A stretch of 33,755 bases of DNA. Source: JAHHUA01 sp036635475 (lineage in GTDB: Bacteria > Bacillota > Clostridia > Oscillospirales > Ruminococcaceae). The stretch's first letter is position 1, and each line of letters starts with the position of its first letter. The stretch covers positions 1 through 33,755 of the forward strand of contig JAVWQH010000023.1 in NCBI GenBank assembly GCA_036635475.1. The letters are read 5' to 3'. Under the pieces are notes generated by a model that ran no database searches, was not told the DNA's origin, and saw only the letters and a list, made by a program, of their open reading frames with translations. The translations under genes and the position numbers were made by a program. Of the stretch, positions 24,033 to 33,000 are shown piece after piece.

Positions 24033-25238
24033 TTACTTGTTTTTTTCAACAATTTCCTTAGTATCACGAGCAATTAGAAGTTCTTCGTTTGTTGGAAGAA
24101 CCCAAACTTGAACCTTAGAATCTTCTGTTGAGAATTTATTTTCATCTCTTGAAGCTTTCTTGTTCAATTCTGCATCGATTTTAACTCCCATAAATTCCAA
24201 ACCTTCGCATACAGTTTGACGGAATGAAGCTGAGTTTTCGCCAATACCACCTGTGAACAAGATAGCATCAACTCCGCCCATTGCAGCAGCATAAGCAGCA
24301 ATTTGTTTCTTAACTTGATATGTTACAATGTCAAGTGTCATTTGCGCTCTGTGGTTGCCCTTAGCAGCAGCTTCTTCAATTTCACGACAGTCAGGTGAAA
24401 CGCCTGATAGTCCTGCGAAACCTGATTTTTTGTTTAGCATACTAGCCATTTCATCAGGTGTCATTTTTTCTTTATTCATTATATATGTGATAACAGAAGG
24501 GTCAACTGCACCACTTCTTGTTCCCATAATAAAGCCATCAAGAGGGGTGAAGCCCATTGTTGTATCAACGCATTTTCCACCATCAATAGCTGTTATTGAT
24601 GAACCATTGCCCAAATGGCAGGAAATTATTTTTGTATCTTCTGGCTTTTTGCCCAAAAGTTCAGCCATTCTAGCTCCAACATATCTATGACTTGTGCCGT
24701 GGAAACCATAACGACGGATATGATATTTCTCGTAGTATTCATAAGGAATACCAAAGATATATGCTTTTTCAGGCATTGTTTGGTGGAAAGATGTATCAAA
24801 TACAGCTACCATTGGAGTTTCTTTTCCAAACACTTCTTGACAAGCTTTCATAGCGATTGCTTGTGGTGGATTGTGTAGAGGGCCTAGTTCTTTAAGGTCC
24901 ATAACGTTTTTGATAACTTCATCATCAACAATTGTGGAAACCTTATAAATCTCAGCACCATGTAGTACTCTATGACCAACTGCTGCGATTTCGCTCATTG
25001 AATCAATAATCTTTGTTTCGCCGGTTGAAAGAACCTTAACTACTTCTTCAAAAGCTTCCTTATGAGTTGGGAAAGAAACATTGTATTCGCATTTTCTGCC
25101 ATCAGCAGATTTATGAGAAATCTTTCCGTCAACCCCAATTCTCTCGCAAAGACCCTTTGCAAGAACCTTTTCACCATTCATATCAATCAATTGATATTTC
25201 AATGATGAGCTGCCTGCATTAATAACAAGAATTTTCAT
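24033..25238 (-). CDS. ackA: Acetate kinase
   Basis: The 401-residue protein converts acetyl phosphate and ADP to acetate and ATP, the last step of acetate fermentation. Diagnostic segments are KILVINAGSSSLKYQLID at the N terminus, GPLHNPPQAIAM, RRYGFHGTSHRYV, SCHLGNGSSITAI, MGTRSGAVDP and LFTGGIGENS. Length is normal for the family (about 400). AGGAGG lies 9 nt before the ATG. In many Firmicutes ackA follows pta; here it stands alone, and the phosphotransacylase partner candidate is the PduL-type gene about 8 kb away. A strong terminator follows. Its promoter overlaps that of tmcAL. Confidence 0.98.
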   Translation of the reverse strand: MKILVINAGSSSLKYQLIDMNGEKVLAKGLCERIGVDGKISHKSADGRKCEYNVSFPTHKEAFEEVVKVLSTGETKIIDSMSEIAAVGHRVLHGAEIYKVSTIVDDEVIKNVMDLKELGPLHNPPQAIAMKACQEVFGKETPMVAVFDTSFHQTMPEKAYIFGIPYEYYEKYHIRRYGFHGTSHRYVGARMAELLGKKPEDTKIISCHLGNGSSITAIDGGKCVDTTMGFTPLDGFIMGTRSGAVDPSVITYIMNKEKMTPDEMASMLNKKSGFAGLSGVSPDCREIEEAAAKGNHRAQMTLDIVTYQVKKQIAAYAAAMGGVDAILFTGGIGENSASFRQTVCEGLEFMGVKIDAELNKKASRDENKFSTEDSKVQVWVLPTNEELLIARDTKEIVEKNK

Positions 25239-25282
25239 CTTATAATTCCTCCTGTATTTTGTTTTGTGCTATAATTTCTACG

Positions 25283-25300
25283 CATAATATTACTATTATG
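25283..25300. promoter_or_regulatory. Palindrome in the ackA leader region
   Basis: CATAATA (25283-25289) and TATTATG (25294-25300) form an inverted repeat in the region downstream of the ackA start point and upstream of the tmcAL -35. It could be an operator or a weak RNA hairpin in the ackA leader. Confidence 0.35.
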
Positions 25301-25310
25301 TAATAAATAC

Positions 25311-25338
25311 TTGACACATAGTCACACTATTATATATT
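25311..25338 (+). promoter_or_regulatory. Promoter of tmcAL, overlapping the divergent ackA promoter
   Basis: TTGACA (25311-25316) and TATATT (25333-25338) are 16 bp apart, with start near 25345. On the minus strand, TTGAAA (25362-25357) and TAATAT (25339-25334), 17 bp apart, would serve ackA. The two -10 elements occupy almost the same bases. Confidence 0.65.
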
Positions 25339-25380
25339 ATTACATTATAGAGTAAATTTCAAGTATTGTAGGTGAAAAAC

Positions 25381-26559
25381 GTGAAAATTTGTGCTGTAAT
25401 TTGTGAATATAATCCTTTTCACAATGGACATCAGTATTTATTGAGCAAAATAAGAGAAAATGGTGCTACACATATTATCTGTATAATGAGCGGGAATTTT
25501 GTTGAGCGTTGCCAGCCATCGCTTTTGCCGAAAGATATTCGCACAAAAACTGCACTAATGGGTGGAGCTGATTTAGTTTTGGAACTGCCCCTGCCCTATG
25601 CAATCGACACTGCGGAGCGATTTGCCTTTGGTGGTGCTGAAATAATTAAGTCCTTGGGTTGTGTTGATAATATTGGGTTTGGGTGCGAATGTGACAATTG
25701 TGCTATTTTGAGCCAAACTGCTCATATATTAACAAGCGATGATTTTTCAAACACTTTAAAAAAACATTTATCCTCAGGTATTTCATTTGCCGATGCAAGA
25801 CAAAAAGCAGTAGCTGAAGTTTCTTTTGAATGTTCAAAAATACTGGAAAATCCCAATAATATCTTGGCTGTTGAATATTTAAAGCAGCTTTCCACTACCT
25901 CAATCCAGCCAATTGCAATCAAACGTGAGGGCGCTAACCATAATGACAATCACATTATTTCCAATACAGCCAGTGCAACATTTATAAGAGATAATCTCGA
26001 AAAACCTGAGATTAGATGCTCTATGCCTGAATATTCCTATGAATTGCTGATGGAATGTTTAGCTAACGGCAATGCTTTAATTGATAAAAACAAATTTGAA
26101 TTGCTTATGCTTTCAAAATTGAGAACATTATCAATTGAAGATTTAACTAAACTGCCGAATATTTCGGAGGGATTGGAATACAAACTTTTCAATTCAATCC
26201 AATACTCTGCAACAATTTCAGAACTTTTTGAACTTGCAAAATCCAAACGATATTCACACGCAAGAATCAGAAGAATTGCACTTTGTGGGTTTTTAGGGAT
26301 TGAAAATGGTTTATCAAAACTTCCGATACCATATATTAGAGTGCTTGGTATGAATAAAAATGGTGAAGAAATTCTATCAGTTGCTAAAAGCCGCTGTAAA
26401 ATACCTATTTCCCACTCCCTCAAAAGGCTTGAATGTGAAAATAATATCTGCAAAAAGTTTACGCAATTAGAAAATTCTTCAACAAATCAGTACAATCTTT
26501 TACTGGAAAATCCAAAAAAATCAAATTCTGATTTGCAATTTTCACCAATAAAGTTATAA
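25381..26559 (+). CDS. tmcAL: tRNA(Met) cytidine acetate ligase TmcAL
   Basis: The 392-residue protein (YlbM in Bacillus) makes N4-acetylcytidine at the wobble base of elongator tRNA(Met) using acetate and ATP. The nucleotidyltransferase-like N terminus shows ICEYNPFHNGHQYLL (HNGH, the HxGH motif) and MSGNFVERCQPSLLPK; GGADLVLELPLPYA follows. A GTG at 25381 is preferred because AGGTG lies 6 nt upstream and the product then begins MKICAVICEYNPFHNGH as in homologues; a GTG three codons earlier lacks a site. It is divergent from ackA, whose product is acetate, the enzyme's substrate. Confidence 0.93.
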   Translation: MKICAVICEYNPFHNGHQYLLSKIRENGATHIICIMSGNFVERCQPSLLPKDIRTKTALMGGADLVLELPLPYAIDTAERFAFGGAEIIKSLGCVDNIGFGCECDNCAILSQTAHILTSDDFSNTLKKHLSSGISFADARQKAVAEVSFECSKILENPNNILAVEYLKQLSTTSIQPIAIKREGANHNDNHIISNTASATFIRDNLEKPEIRCSMPEYSYELLMECLANGNALIDKNKFELLMLSKLRTLSIEDLTKLPNISEGLEYKLFNSIQYSATISELFELAKSKRYSHARIRRIALCGFLGIENGLSKLPIPYIRVLGMNKNGEEILSVAKSRCKIPISHSLKRLECENNICKKFTQLENSSTNQYNLLLENPKKSNSDLQFSPIKL

Positions 26560-26635
26560 GTAAACTGAAATTCCGCTGTTTTGTCGGTAAATTATTAATA
26601 ATGACTAAACAAACTATATATTTTGAAAAAATATA

Positions 26636-26664
26636 TTGTAATGTAGTTATGAAAATGATATGAT
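26636..26664 (+). promoter_or_regulatory. Promoter of the degV-family gene
   Basis: TTGTAA (26636-26641) and TATGAT (26659-26664) are 17 bp apart, 39 bp before the ATG. Confidence 0.6.
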
Positions 26665-26703
26665 GTAATGAATTGTACTTGATTGTTAGAAAGGTGAATT
26701 ATT

Positions 26704-27558
26704 ATGGAAAAAATTAAAATATTGGTAGACTCAGGCTCGGATATTTCAAAAGAATATTGTGAGAAATATAACATCGACGTTGTTCCATTAACTGTTATTT
26801 ATAAAGGTCAAACCCACAAGGATTTTTATGAACTTAATTCTGTTGAATTTTGTGAATATCTGAGAACTTGTGTAGATATTCCGTCAACCTCCCAGCCAAG
26901 TCCGATGGAATTTGTGGAAATTTTCAATAAATATAAAGACGAATATGACCATATTATTTGTTTCACAATGGCTCCCGCCGGTTCTGGCACTTATAACAGT
27001 GCTTTGCTTGCCAAAGAGATGTTTGACGAAGAAAAATCAAACTGTCAAATTCACGTTATCGACTCCAAAAGTTGCAGCTTAAATGAAACTTTAGAGGCTA
27101 AAACCGCATCTGAGATGGCAACAGCCGGTTGTGATATCTTCCAAATTCTTGCTAGAATAGAGGAAATACGTTTCAATATTGCAGCATATTATCTAATTGA
27201 TAATATCCAGTTTTTGATTAAAGGCGGTCGTGTTTCAACTTTAAAAGGTACAATTGCCTTGAAATTAATGCTTAAACCAATAGTGTCAATTCGTTTAGGA
27301 GCTGGCTCAAACCTTTGCAATGCTGTTGGCTATAACAATGGTATTGAAAAATTAGCAAACTACTTTATCACCGAGGCTAAAGAAAACACAACTCTTTATA
27401 TTTCTCATGCCGATTGTGCTGATAAGGCTATGAAATTAGTTCAACGACTACTAAAAACAATGCCTAATCTTAAATATGAAATATTCCAAACAAATTGCGT
27501 TATGACAACTCAAAGTGGACCTGATTCCATCGGAATATTTTTTGAAAAATCCAAATAA
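26704..27558 (+). CDS. DegV family protein (fatty-acid binding)
   Basis: The 284-residue protein has the DegV hallmarks: KILVDSGSDIS at the N terminus, PLTVIYKG, STSQPSPMEF, the GSGTYNSA lipid-head-group loop and VIDSKSCSLNE. Family members bind a single fatty acid; some (FakB) deliver it to the kinase FakA for phosphorylation and membrane lipid synthesis. No fakA is in the window, so the role here is limited to fatty-acid binding. GAAAGGTG lies 7-8 nt before the ATG. It shares a bidirectional terminator with rny. Confidence 0.92.
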   Translation: MEKIKILVDSGSDISKEYCEKYNIDVVPLTVIYKGQTHKDFYELNSVEFCEYLRTCVDIPSTSQPSPMEFVEIFNKYKDEYDHIICFTMAPAGSGTYNSALLAKEMFDEEKSNCQIHVIDSKSCSLNETLEAKTASEMATAGCDIFQILARIEEIRFNIAAYYLIDNIQFLIKGGRVSTLKGTIALKLMLKPIVSIRLGAGSNLCNAVGYNNGIEKLANYFITEAKENTTLYISHADCADKAMKLVQRLLKTMPNLKYEIFQTNCVMTTQSGPDSIGIFFEKSK

Positions 27559-27572
27559 CATCTTTTGTTTAA

Positions 27573-27611
27573 TTAAAAAAACTAGAGCCTATGCTTTTTA
27601 GCATAGGCTCT
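27573..27611. terminator. Bidirectional terminator between degV gene and rny
   Basis: AGAGCCTATGCT (27584-27595) pairs perfectly with AGCATAGGCTCT (27600-27611). On the minus strand AGTTTTTTTAA follows, a strong tail for rny; the plus-strand tail is weaker (AATAATAT). Confidence 0.9.
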
Positions 27612-27623
27612 AATAATATATGT

Positions 27624-29189
27624 TTATTTTGCAAAATCAATAATTCTGGTTTCTCGGATAAGATGAACTTTAATTTGTCCTGGGTAAACAAGTTCTTCTT
27701 CAATCTTTTTAACTATGTCCCTTGCTGTAACTATCATCTGGTCGTCAGAAACAGTATCAGGTTTAATCATAATTCTGATTTCACGACCTGCTTGAATTGC
27801 GAATGATTTCTCAACGCCCTCAAATGAGTTTGCAAGTTCTTCCAATTTTTCAAGTCGTTTAATGTAATTTTCAAGATTTTCACGACGTGCTCCTGGTCTT
27901 GCAGCTGAAATTGCATCAGCAGCTTGAACCAAACAAGCAACAACTGTTTTAGCTTCAACGTCGCCATGGTGAGCCTCAATTGCGTGAATAACATCTGGAG
28001 ATTCTTTGTATTTCTTTGCAATATCAACTCCGATTGCCACGTGAGAACCCTCAACCTCGTGAGTAAGTGCCTTGCCTATATCGTGCAATAATCCGGCACG
28101 TTTCGCCAAAGTTGCATCAGCTCCGAGTTCGGCAGCCATCATACCGGCAAGATGAGAAACCTCCATGGAATGTTCAAGAACGTTTTGTCCAAAGCTTGAA
28201 CGGTATCTCATACGTCCCAAAAGCTTGATTAGCTCAGGGTGCATATTATGAATACCCGATTCAAGAACAGCTCTTTCGCCGTCTTGCTTAATCTTTGTTT
28301 CAACTTCTTTTTTAGATTTTTCAACCATTTCTTCAATTCTGGTTGGATGTATGCGTCCGTCAAGAATTAACTTTTCAAGTGACAATCTTGCAATTTCTCT
28401 CTTAACTGCATCATGGCTTGAAAGGGTAATTGCTTCAGGGGTATCGTCAATAATTAAGTCAACGCCTGTGAGAGTTTCAATAGCTCTGATGTTTCTTCCC
28501 TCACGTCCAATAATTCTGCCCTTCATTTCATCGTTAGGCAAAGGCACAACTGATACTGTAACCTCGGCTACATGTTCAGATGCACAGCGTTGGATTGCTT
28601 GAGAAATAATTTCTCTTGCTTTTTGGTCAGATTCCTCTTTAAGTTGAGATTCAATCTGAGTAATTTTCATAGCTTTTTCGTGGACGAGTTCGTTTTCAAT
28701 ATTTGCCAGCAAATATTCTTTTGCTTGTTCAACAGTATAACCCGATATTTTCTCCAACATATCGAACTGGTGCTGTTTAACAATTTCAGCTTCTGTCAAA
28801 GTTTTTTCAGCCTCAACAATTTTAGCTTGGATTTGCTCTTCTTTTTTCTCAATGTTTTCGTGTTTTCGTTCAAGTGATTCTTCTTTTTGTTGAATTCTTC
28901 TTTCAAGACGTGAAACTTCGCCTCTTCGTTCTTTGAGTTCTTTTTCATTTTCATTTCTCATCTTGTAGATTTCTTCTTTTGCTTCGACTATCGCTTCTTT
29001 TTTCTTGCTTTCAGCAGCTTTAATTGCATCATTTACAAGTTTTTTAGCCTCATCTTCAGCGGAACCAATTTCAGCTTCAGCTATTTTCTTTCTATACTTA
29101 ACGCCCATATTAAAGGCGATTATTATACCAATAACAAAAGCAACAAATACAGATACCGAAATAATTAATATTATCATTTTATTATCCAT
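27624..29189 (-). CDS. rny: Ribonuclease Y
   Basis: The 521-residue endoribonuclease starts mRNA decay in many Firmicutes from the membrane. An N-terminal helix (about 5-27, MIILIISVSVFVAFVIGIIIAF) anchors it, a long charged coiled coil runs to about 200, a KH domain follows (GRIIGREGRNIRAIETLTG), then the HD domain with RAGLLHDIGKALTHE and EAHHGDVEA. Length is normal (about 520). The ATG has AGGAGG about 13 nt upstream, longer than usual, but MDNKMIILI is a natural beginning. A consensus promoter lies 73 bp upstream. Confidence 0.97.
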   Translation of the reverse strand: MDNKMIILIISVSVFVAFVIGIIIAFNMGVKYRKKIAEAEIGSAEDEAKKLVNDAIKAAESKKKEAIVEAKEEIYKMRNENEKELKERRGEVSRLERRIQQKEESLERKHENIEKKEEQIQAKIVEAEKTLTEAEIVKQHQFDMLEKISGYTVEQAKEYLLANIENELVHEKAMKITQIESQLKEESDQKAREIISQAIQRCASEHVAEVTVSVVPLPNDEMKGRIIGREGRNIRAIETLTGVDLIIDDTPEAITLSSHDAVKREIARLSLEKLILDGRIHPTRIEEMVEKSKKEVETKIKQDGERAVLESGIHNMHPELIKLLGRMRYRSSFGQNVLEHSMEVSHLAGMMAAELGADATLAKRAGLLHDIGKALTHEVEGSHVAIGVDIAKKYKESPDVIHAIEAHHGDVEAKTVVACLVQAADAISAARPGARRENLENYIKRLEKLEELANSFEGVEKSFAIQAGREIRIMIKPDTVSDDQMIVTARDIVKKIEEELVYPGQIKVHLIRETRIIDFAK

Positions 29190-29261
29190 AACAGTTTACT
29201 ATCCTCCTTTCACAAAAAATATTATTTAACTGTTATTATGCAGTACAAAAGTACCCTTACT

Positions 29262-29290
29262 ATTTTACAATTATATATACAATATGTCAA
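29262..29290 (-). promoter_or_regulatory. Promoter of rny
   Basis: On the minus strand TTGACA (29290-29285) and TAAAAT (29267-29262) are 17 bp apart; start near 29255 gives a leader of about 65 nt containing a small GTAC/GTAC hairpin. Confidence 0.8.
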
Positions 29291-29532
29291 GAAAATTATA
29301 CATTCCTTTTCGTTTTTTTTGTATAGTTATATAAATTTGTGAATTTGTGCGTATAATTATAGTAAAATATTAAAATTTTTTGAGTTGTTATTGTGAATTT
29401 TTTATAATTAATCAGCTTAATTTGTATTTTTCTGTTCAAAAGATAAACATTGTTTTACTCTTAATTTCAGAAAAACGCACTAAATAATTTATATACAACG
29501 AAAATAAATCCAATATTTCTTCCTTATAAATA

Positions 29533-29571
29533 TACAAATAGTATTTATTTTAAAATAATCGACTATTTGTA
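29533..29571. repeat. Long imperfect palindrome in a gene-free stretch
   Basis: TACAAATAGT (29533-29542) pairs with ACTATTTGTA (29562-29571), and the inner TTATTTTAAAATAA (29545-29558) is itself palindromic. The 597-bp region 29190-29786 has no supported gene; apart from this palindrome it holds the rny promoter and the TM2-gene promoter. Confidence 0.55.
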
Positions 29572-29712
29572 GGGTTATTTTACGTATTTTATTGTTTATT
29601 TTTGATTTTATATATTAGTTTGTCAAAAATTGCGATACAAAAATAAAACTAATTATTTTGACTCTGAGTTACTTTTCTGTATTATTTAATAAATTATATA
29701 TTTATTGTCCAC

Positions 29713-29741
29713 TTGTATTTTGGCTGAAAAAGTGATAAAAT
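29713..29741 (+). promoter_or_regulatory. Promoter of the TM2-domain gene
   Basis: TTGTAT (29713-29718) and TAAAAT (29736-29741, extended TGATAAAAT) are 17 bp apart, 45 bp before the ATG. AGTGA/TCACT flank the -10. Confidence 0.65.
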
Positions 29742-29786
29742 GTCACTATAAAGTATATCCATTAAATTATTTATAAGGAGAACAAT

Positions 29787-30215
29787 ATGTATTGTAGACA
29801 TTGTGGAGCTAATATGGTTCCTGGAAATAACGTTTGTCAAGGTTGCCGTACTCCTTCTGGAATAGGTAGCAATTTTTGTTCCAATTGTGGAACTCGAACA
29901 TCTCCTGAGGACACAATTTGTGCTAATTGCAAAATTCCTCTTAACCAGCCTAACTACTATGCTCAACAAACTTGCGCACATTCAAGAATTGTTGCAGGCG
30001 TTTTGGCTATTTTAATCGGATATTTAGGTATACATAATTTCTATTTGGGTTATAACTCAAAAGCAATCGCACAATTGTTATTAACCCTCATCGGCTCAGT
30101 CGTAACTTGCGGTATCGCAGGTGTGGCTGTCTGGATTTGGTCAATTATTGAAGGTATTCAAATACTCACAGGTAGCATTAATGTTGATGGTTTTGGAATA
30201 CCTTTGAAAGAATAA
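29787..30215 (+). CDS. TM2-domain protein with zinc-ribbon repeats
   Basis: The 142-residue protein has three CxxC pairs and a further CxxC in its first 55 residues (MYCRHCGAN, NVCQGCRT, NFCSNCGT, TICANCKI), making two double zinc ribbons. A TM2 domain follows from about 67 to 130, with two membrane helices and the conserved turn GYLGIHNFYLGYNSKAIAQLLLTL. TM2 proteins are membrane proteins of unclear function. AAGGAG lies 8 nt before the ATG. It has its own promoter and precedes rnpB. Confidence 0.88.
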   Translation: MYCRHCGANMVPGNNVCQGCRTPSGIGSNFCSNCGTRTSPEDTICANCKIPLNQPNYYAQQTCAHSRIVAGVLAILIGYLGIHNFYLGYNSKAIAQLLLTLIGSVVTCGIAGVAVWIWSIIEGIQILTGSINVDGFGIPLKE

Positions 30216-30258
30216 TTGCTTATTTAATTCAAATGTCATACATTCAAAAATAAACTAT

Positions 30259-30288
30259 TTGACATTATGTCTTGTTATATTGTATAAT
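30259..30288 (+). promoter_or_regulatory. Promoter of rnpB
   Basis: TTGACA (30259-30264) and TATAAT (30283-30288) match the consensus exactly, 18 bp apart, with the predicted start near 30295, matching the RNA 5' end. Confidence 0.88.
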
Positions 30289-30295
30289 GTTCAAC

Positions 30296-30639
30296 GTGAC
30301 CAGACCAGATAACAGCGTTCAAAAGCCGAAAGGCTGCGAATGAGGAAAGTCCGAGCTTCATAGGGCAAGAGTAGCTGCTAACGACAGCCGAAGGCGACTT
30401 TAGGGATAGTGCAACAGAGATATACCGCCTATATTTATATAGGTAAGGGTGGAAAGGCGAGGTAAGAGCTCACCGGAACAAGGGAGACCTTGTTGCCCTG
30501 TAAACCCTACTCGAAGCAACACCGCAACGAAAACATATGGCTGCCCGTCAGTTTTCAATTAGGTGGCTTAAGCTGTGTGGCGACATGCAGAAAAGATAGA
30601 TTGTTATCCAATACAGAACTCGGCTTATAGTCTGGTCAC
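30296..30639 (+). ncRNA. rnpB: RNase P RNA
   Basis: The catalytic RNA of RNase P, which matures tRNA 5' ends. The universal cores are present: GAGGAAAGTCC near the 5' end and ACAGAACTCGGCTTATAG near the 3' end. GTGACCAGAC (30296-30305) pairs with GTCTGGTCAC (30630-30639) as helix P1. GGTAAGAGCTCACCG and the AGGGTGGAAAGG region suit an A-like type rather than the Bacillus B type. Length 344 nt. A consensus promoter and an intrinsic terminator frame it. Confidence 0.97.
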
Positions 30640-30672
30640 AATTGCATATTAACTTTCCTTTGGGAAGGTTTG

Positions 30673-30703
30673 ACTGTCCTTTTTAATAAAGGGCAGTTTT
30701 TTT
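30673..30703 (+). terminator. Terminator of rnpB
   Basis: ACTGTCCTTT (30673-30682) pairs with AAAGGGCAGT (30688-30697), one G-U, followed by six more Ts. It lies just beyond the convergent rarA stop. Confidence 0.9.
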
Positions 30704-30719
30704 ATGACTTTATATCTAT

Positions 30720-32000
30720 TTATTTTTCGCACTCACTCAATAGTTTATTTCTATAAGCTAAAGCAGCTTGTTCTGTTTTATTGTCCCCAAAATCATAGTA
30801 TGTTTTATCTTTTATTTTATCCGGAAGATATTGTTGTTTAACGTAGTGATTTTTAAAACTGTGAGGATATAAATATCCCTGTGCATGACCGAGTTTTTCT
30901 GCCCCTGCATAATGTCCGTCCTTTAGGTGGTCGGGAACATCGGAATAAATCCCATTTTGCACATCAGAAATTGCTGCATCAATGGAATTTATTACAGAAT
31001 TGGATTTTGGTGCTGTACAAAGAAGTATAACAGCCTGAGCAAGCGGTATTCTGCCCTCTGGAAGTCCCAATTGAATGGCACTGTCCACGCAAGCCTTAAC
31101 AATTTGAATTGCCTGTGGGTATGCAAGCCCTATGTCCTCTGATGCAATGACTAGTAGCCGTCTGCAAGGTGAAAGCAAATCCCCGCTGTCAATGAGCCTT
31201 GCTAAATAGTGAATTGCAGCATTTTCGTCAGAACCCCTAATGGATTTTTGCAATGCAGACAGCAAATTATAATGCACATCTCCATCTTTATCATAGCGGT
31301 TTGAAGAACGTTGAGCCACCTGTTTAGCATCTTCAACTGTGATAATTCCAACGCCGTCAAAACCTGTAGCGGCAGTAACTAAAAGTTCAACTGCATTTAT
31401 TGATTTTCTCACATCACCAGAGCAACTGTGAGAAATTATATCAACAACGCCCTCTTCAATTTCGAGAGTTTCCCCCAAAATATCTGCTGATTTATCAAAA
31501 GCACGTTTTACAGCCTTTTTCATTTCACTTGATGGAATAGGTTTAAATTCAAAAACCGTACTGCGGCTTAAAACGGCATTATATATGTAAAAATAAGGAT
31601 TTTCAGTAGTTGAAGCAATCAAAGTAACCGAACCATTTTCGATACATTCCAGCAAAGTTTGTTGTTGTTTTTTGTTAAAATACTGTATTTCATCAAGGTA
31701 TAATATAATTCCGCTTATACCATCAATTGAGGCAGTATCTTCAATAACGGCTTTTATATCAGCAGTTGATGCAGTTGTTCCATTGAGATAGTGCAACTTT
31801 TTCCCTACATTTTTAGCTAATATTCTTGCCACAGTGGTTTTGCCAACTCCTGATGGCCCATAAAATATCAAATTGGGCAGTTTTTTGCTCTCAGCAAGTC
31901 TTGTCAAAAGCTTTCCTTTGCCAATCAAATGCTCCTGACCCACAACCTCATCAAGGCTTGTTGGCCGTAATAAATCCGCTAAAGGCTGATTGTTGTTCAT
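30720..32000 (-). CDS. rarA: Replication-associated recombination protein A (RarA/MgsA)
   Basis: The 426-residue AAA+ ATPase acts at stalled replication forks. It starts with LADLLRPTSLDEVVGQEHL, has Walker A GPSGVGKT (48-55), Walker B ILYLDEIQYF (99-108) and sensor 1 LIASTTENPYF. The C-terminal half has the tetramerisation domain with the DENAAIHYLARLIDSGDLLSPCRRL stretch typical of RarA/WRNIP1. Length is within the usual range. AGGAGG lies 7 nt before the ATG. Confidence 0.95.
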   Translation of the reverse strand: MNNNQPLADLLRPTSLDEVVGQEHLIGKGKLLTRLAESKKLPNLIFYGPSGVGKTTVARILAKNVGKKLHYLNGTTASTADIKAVIEDTASIDGISGIILYLDEIQYFNKKQQQTLLECIENGSVTLIASTTENPYFYIYNAVLSRSTVFEFKPIPSSEMKKAVKRAFDKSADILGETLEIEEGVVDIISHSCSGDVRKSINAVELLVTAATGFDGVGIITVEDAKQVAQRSSNRYDKDGDVHYNLLSALQKSIRGSDENAAIHYLARLIDSGDLLSPCRRLLVIASEDIGLAYPQAIQIVKACVDSAIQLGLPEGRIPLAQAVILLCTAPKSNSVINSIDAAISDVQNGIYSDVPDHLKDGHYAGAEKLGHAQGYLYPHSFKNHYVKQQYLPDKIKDKTYYDFGDNKTEQAALAYRNKLLSECEK

Positions 32001-32165
32001 AACAAATCCTCCTATATTAATAGTATAAATCAGATTTTTCTAATGCTTTCGTCCTAGTTCTCCTCTAATTTTAAGGAAAAACTGACAAGTAATATTCCTT
32101 TACACATACTCATTCCTCAATTAAACCCCTTAGTTAAAACTTCTAGCAGCCAGAGGAGCATAAAT

Positions 32166-32744
32166 TTATTGATTATATGCTTCAGGGCAAATTTCCTTAA
32201 TTTTTTCTCTTAATTTCTGAAAATCTTCCAATGCAAGTGGTTTATTATTAGGATTTCTTAAAAGTGCAGCAGGGTGAAAAGTTCCCATAAAGCAAATTCC
32301 ATTTTTCTCAAAAAATTCTCCATGTTGCTTTGTTACTTTAAAATCCGCCTCAATAATTTTTGTTGCCGCTACCCTACCAAGGCAAACAATGATTTTAGGC
32401 TGCATAATATGCACTTGATTTCTCAAATAATTTATACATTCTTCTGCTTCTTCTTTTTTGGGATCTCTATTTTCAGGAGGTCTGCATTTAACGATATTCG
32501 CAATATATATATTCTTTTTTCGTGATAAATCGACAATATCCAAAAGTTTATCAAGAAGTTGTCCACCTCTGCCGATGAAAGGAAGTCCCTTTAAGTCCTC
32601 ATTTTCCCCAGGTCCTTCACCAACAAAGAGTATTTTTGCCTTTTCATTTCCATCTCCAAAAACAACATTAGTTCTTGTTTCACAAAGTTGGCATTTTTTG
32701 CAGTTCATACATTCTTTTTTAAGTTCTTCCCAATTCTCAATCAT
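32166..32744 (-). CDS. Uracil-DNA glycosylase, family 4 (Fe-S)
   Basis: The 192-residue enzyme removes uracil from DNA. Four cysteines expected to hold a 4Fe-4S cluster are C12, C15, C87 and C103. Motif 1 reads GEGPGENED (42-50), and the later active-site motif is TFHPAALLRNP. Length and order match family 4 enzymes of anaerobes rather than family 1 Ung. AAGGCGG lies 7 nt before the ATG. The 165 bp before rarA holds nothing I can name. Confidence 0.95.
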   Translation of the reverse strand: MIENWEELKKECMNCKKCQLCETRTNVVFGDGNEKAKILFVGEGPGENEDLKGLPFIGRGGQLLDKLLDIVDLSRKKNIYIANIVKCRPPENRDPKKEEAEECINYLRNQVHIMQPKIIVCLGRVAATKIIEADFKVTKQHGEFFEKNGICFMGTFHPAALLRNPNNKPLALEDFQKLREKIKEICPEAYNQ

Positions 32745-32858
32745 TTTTAAACCGCCTTATTAAGATTTTGAATTAATCATAACATATTTTACTTGATAAA
32801 TATATACCTTTACTCATAAATAGCTAAGCTTTATGCTCAAGAAAATGTCACTATTAGT

Positions 32859-32887
32859 TTGACATACATTAGATTGAGTTGTATAAT
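32859..32887 (+). promoter_or_regulatory. Consensus promoter of pduL
   Basis: TTGACA (32859-32864) and TATAAT (32882-32887) with 17-bp spacing, both perfect. Start near 32894 leaves a leader of about 107 nt with a perfect ATTTTTGC/GCAAAAAT hairpin in it. Confidence 0.88.
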
Positions 32888-33000
32888 AATATCGGTATAA
32901 ACGTTATTTTCGCTCTATTTCACGCTTAACCAATGATTTTTGCTACTATTGCAAAAATTAATTATATTTTGCCTATTATGGCGGAACGGAGAATAATTTT

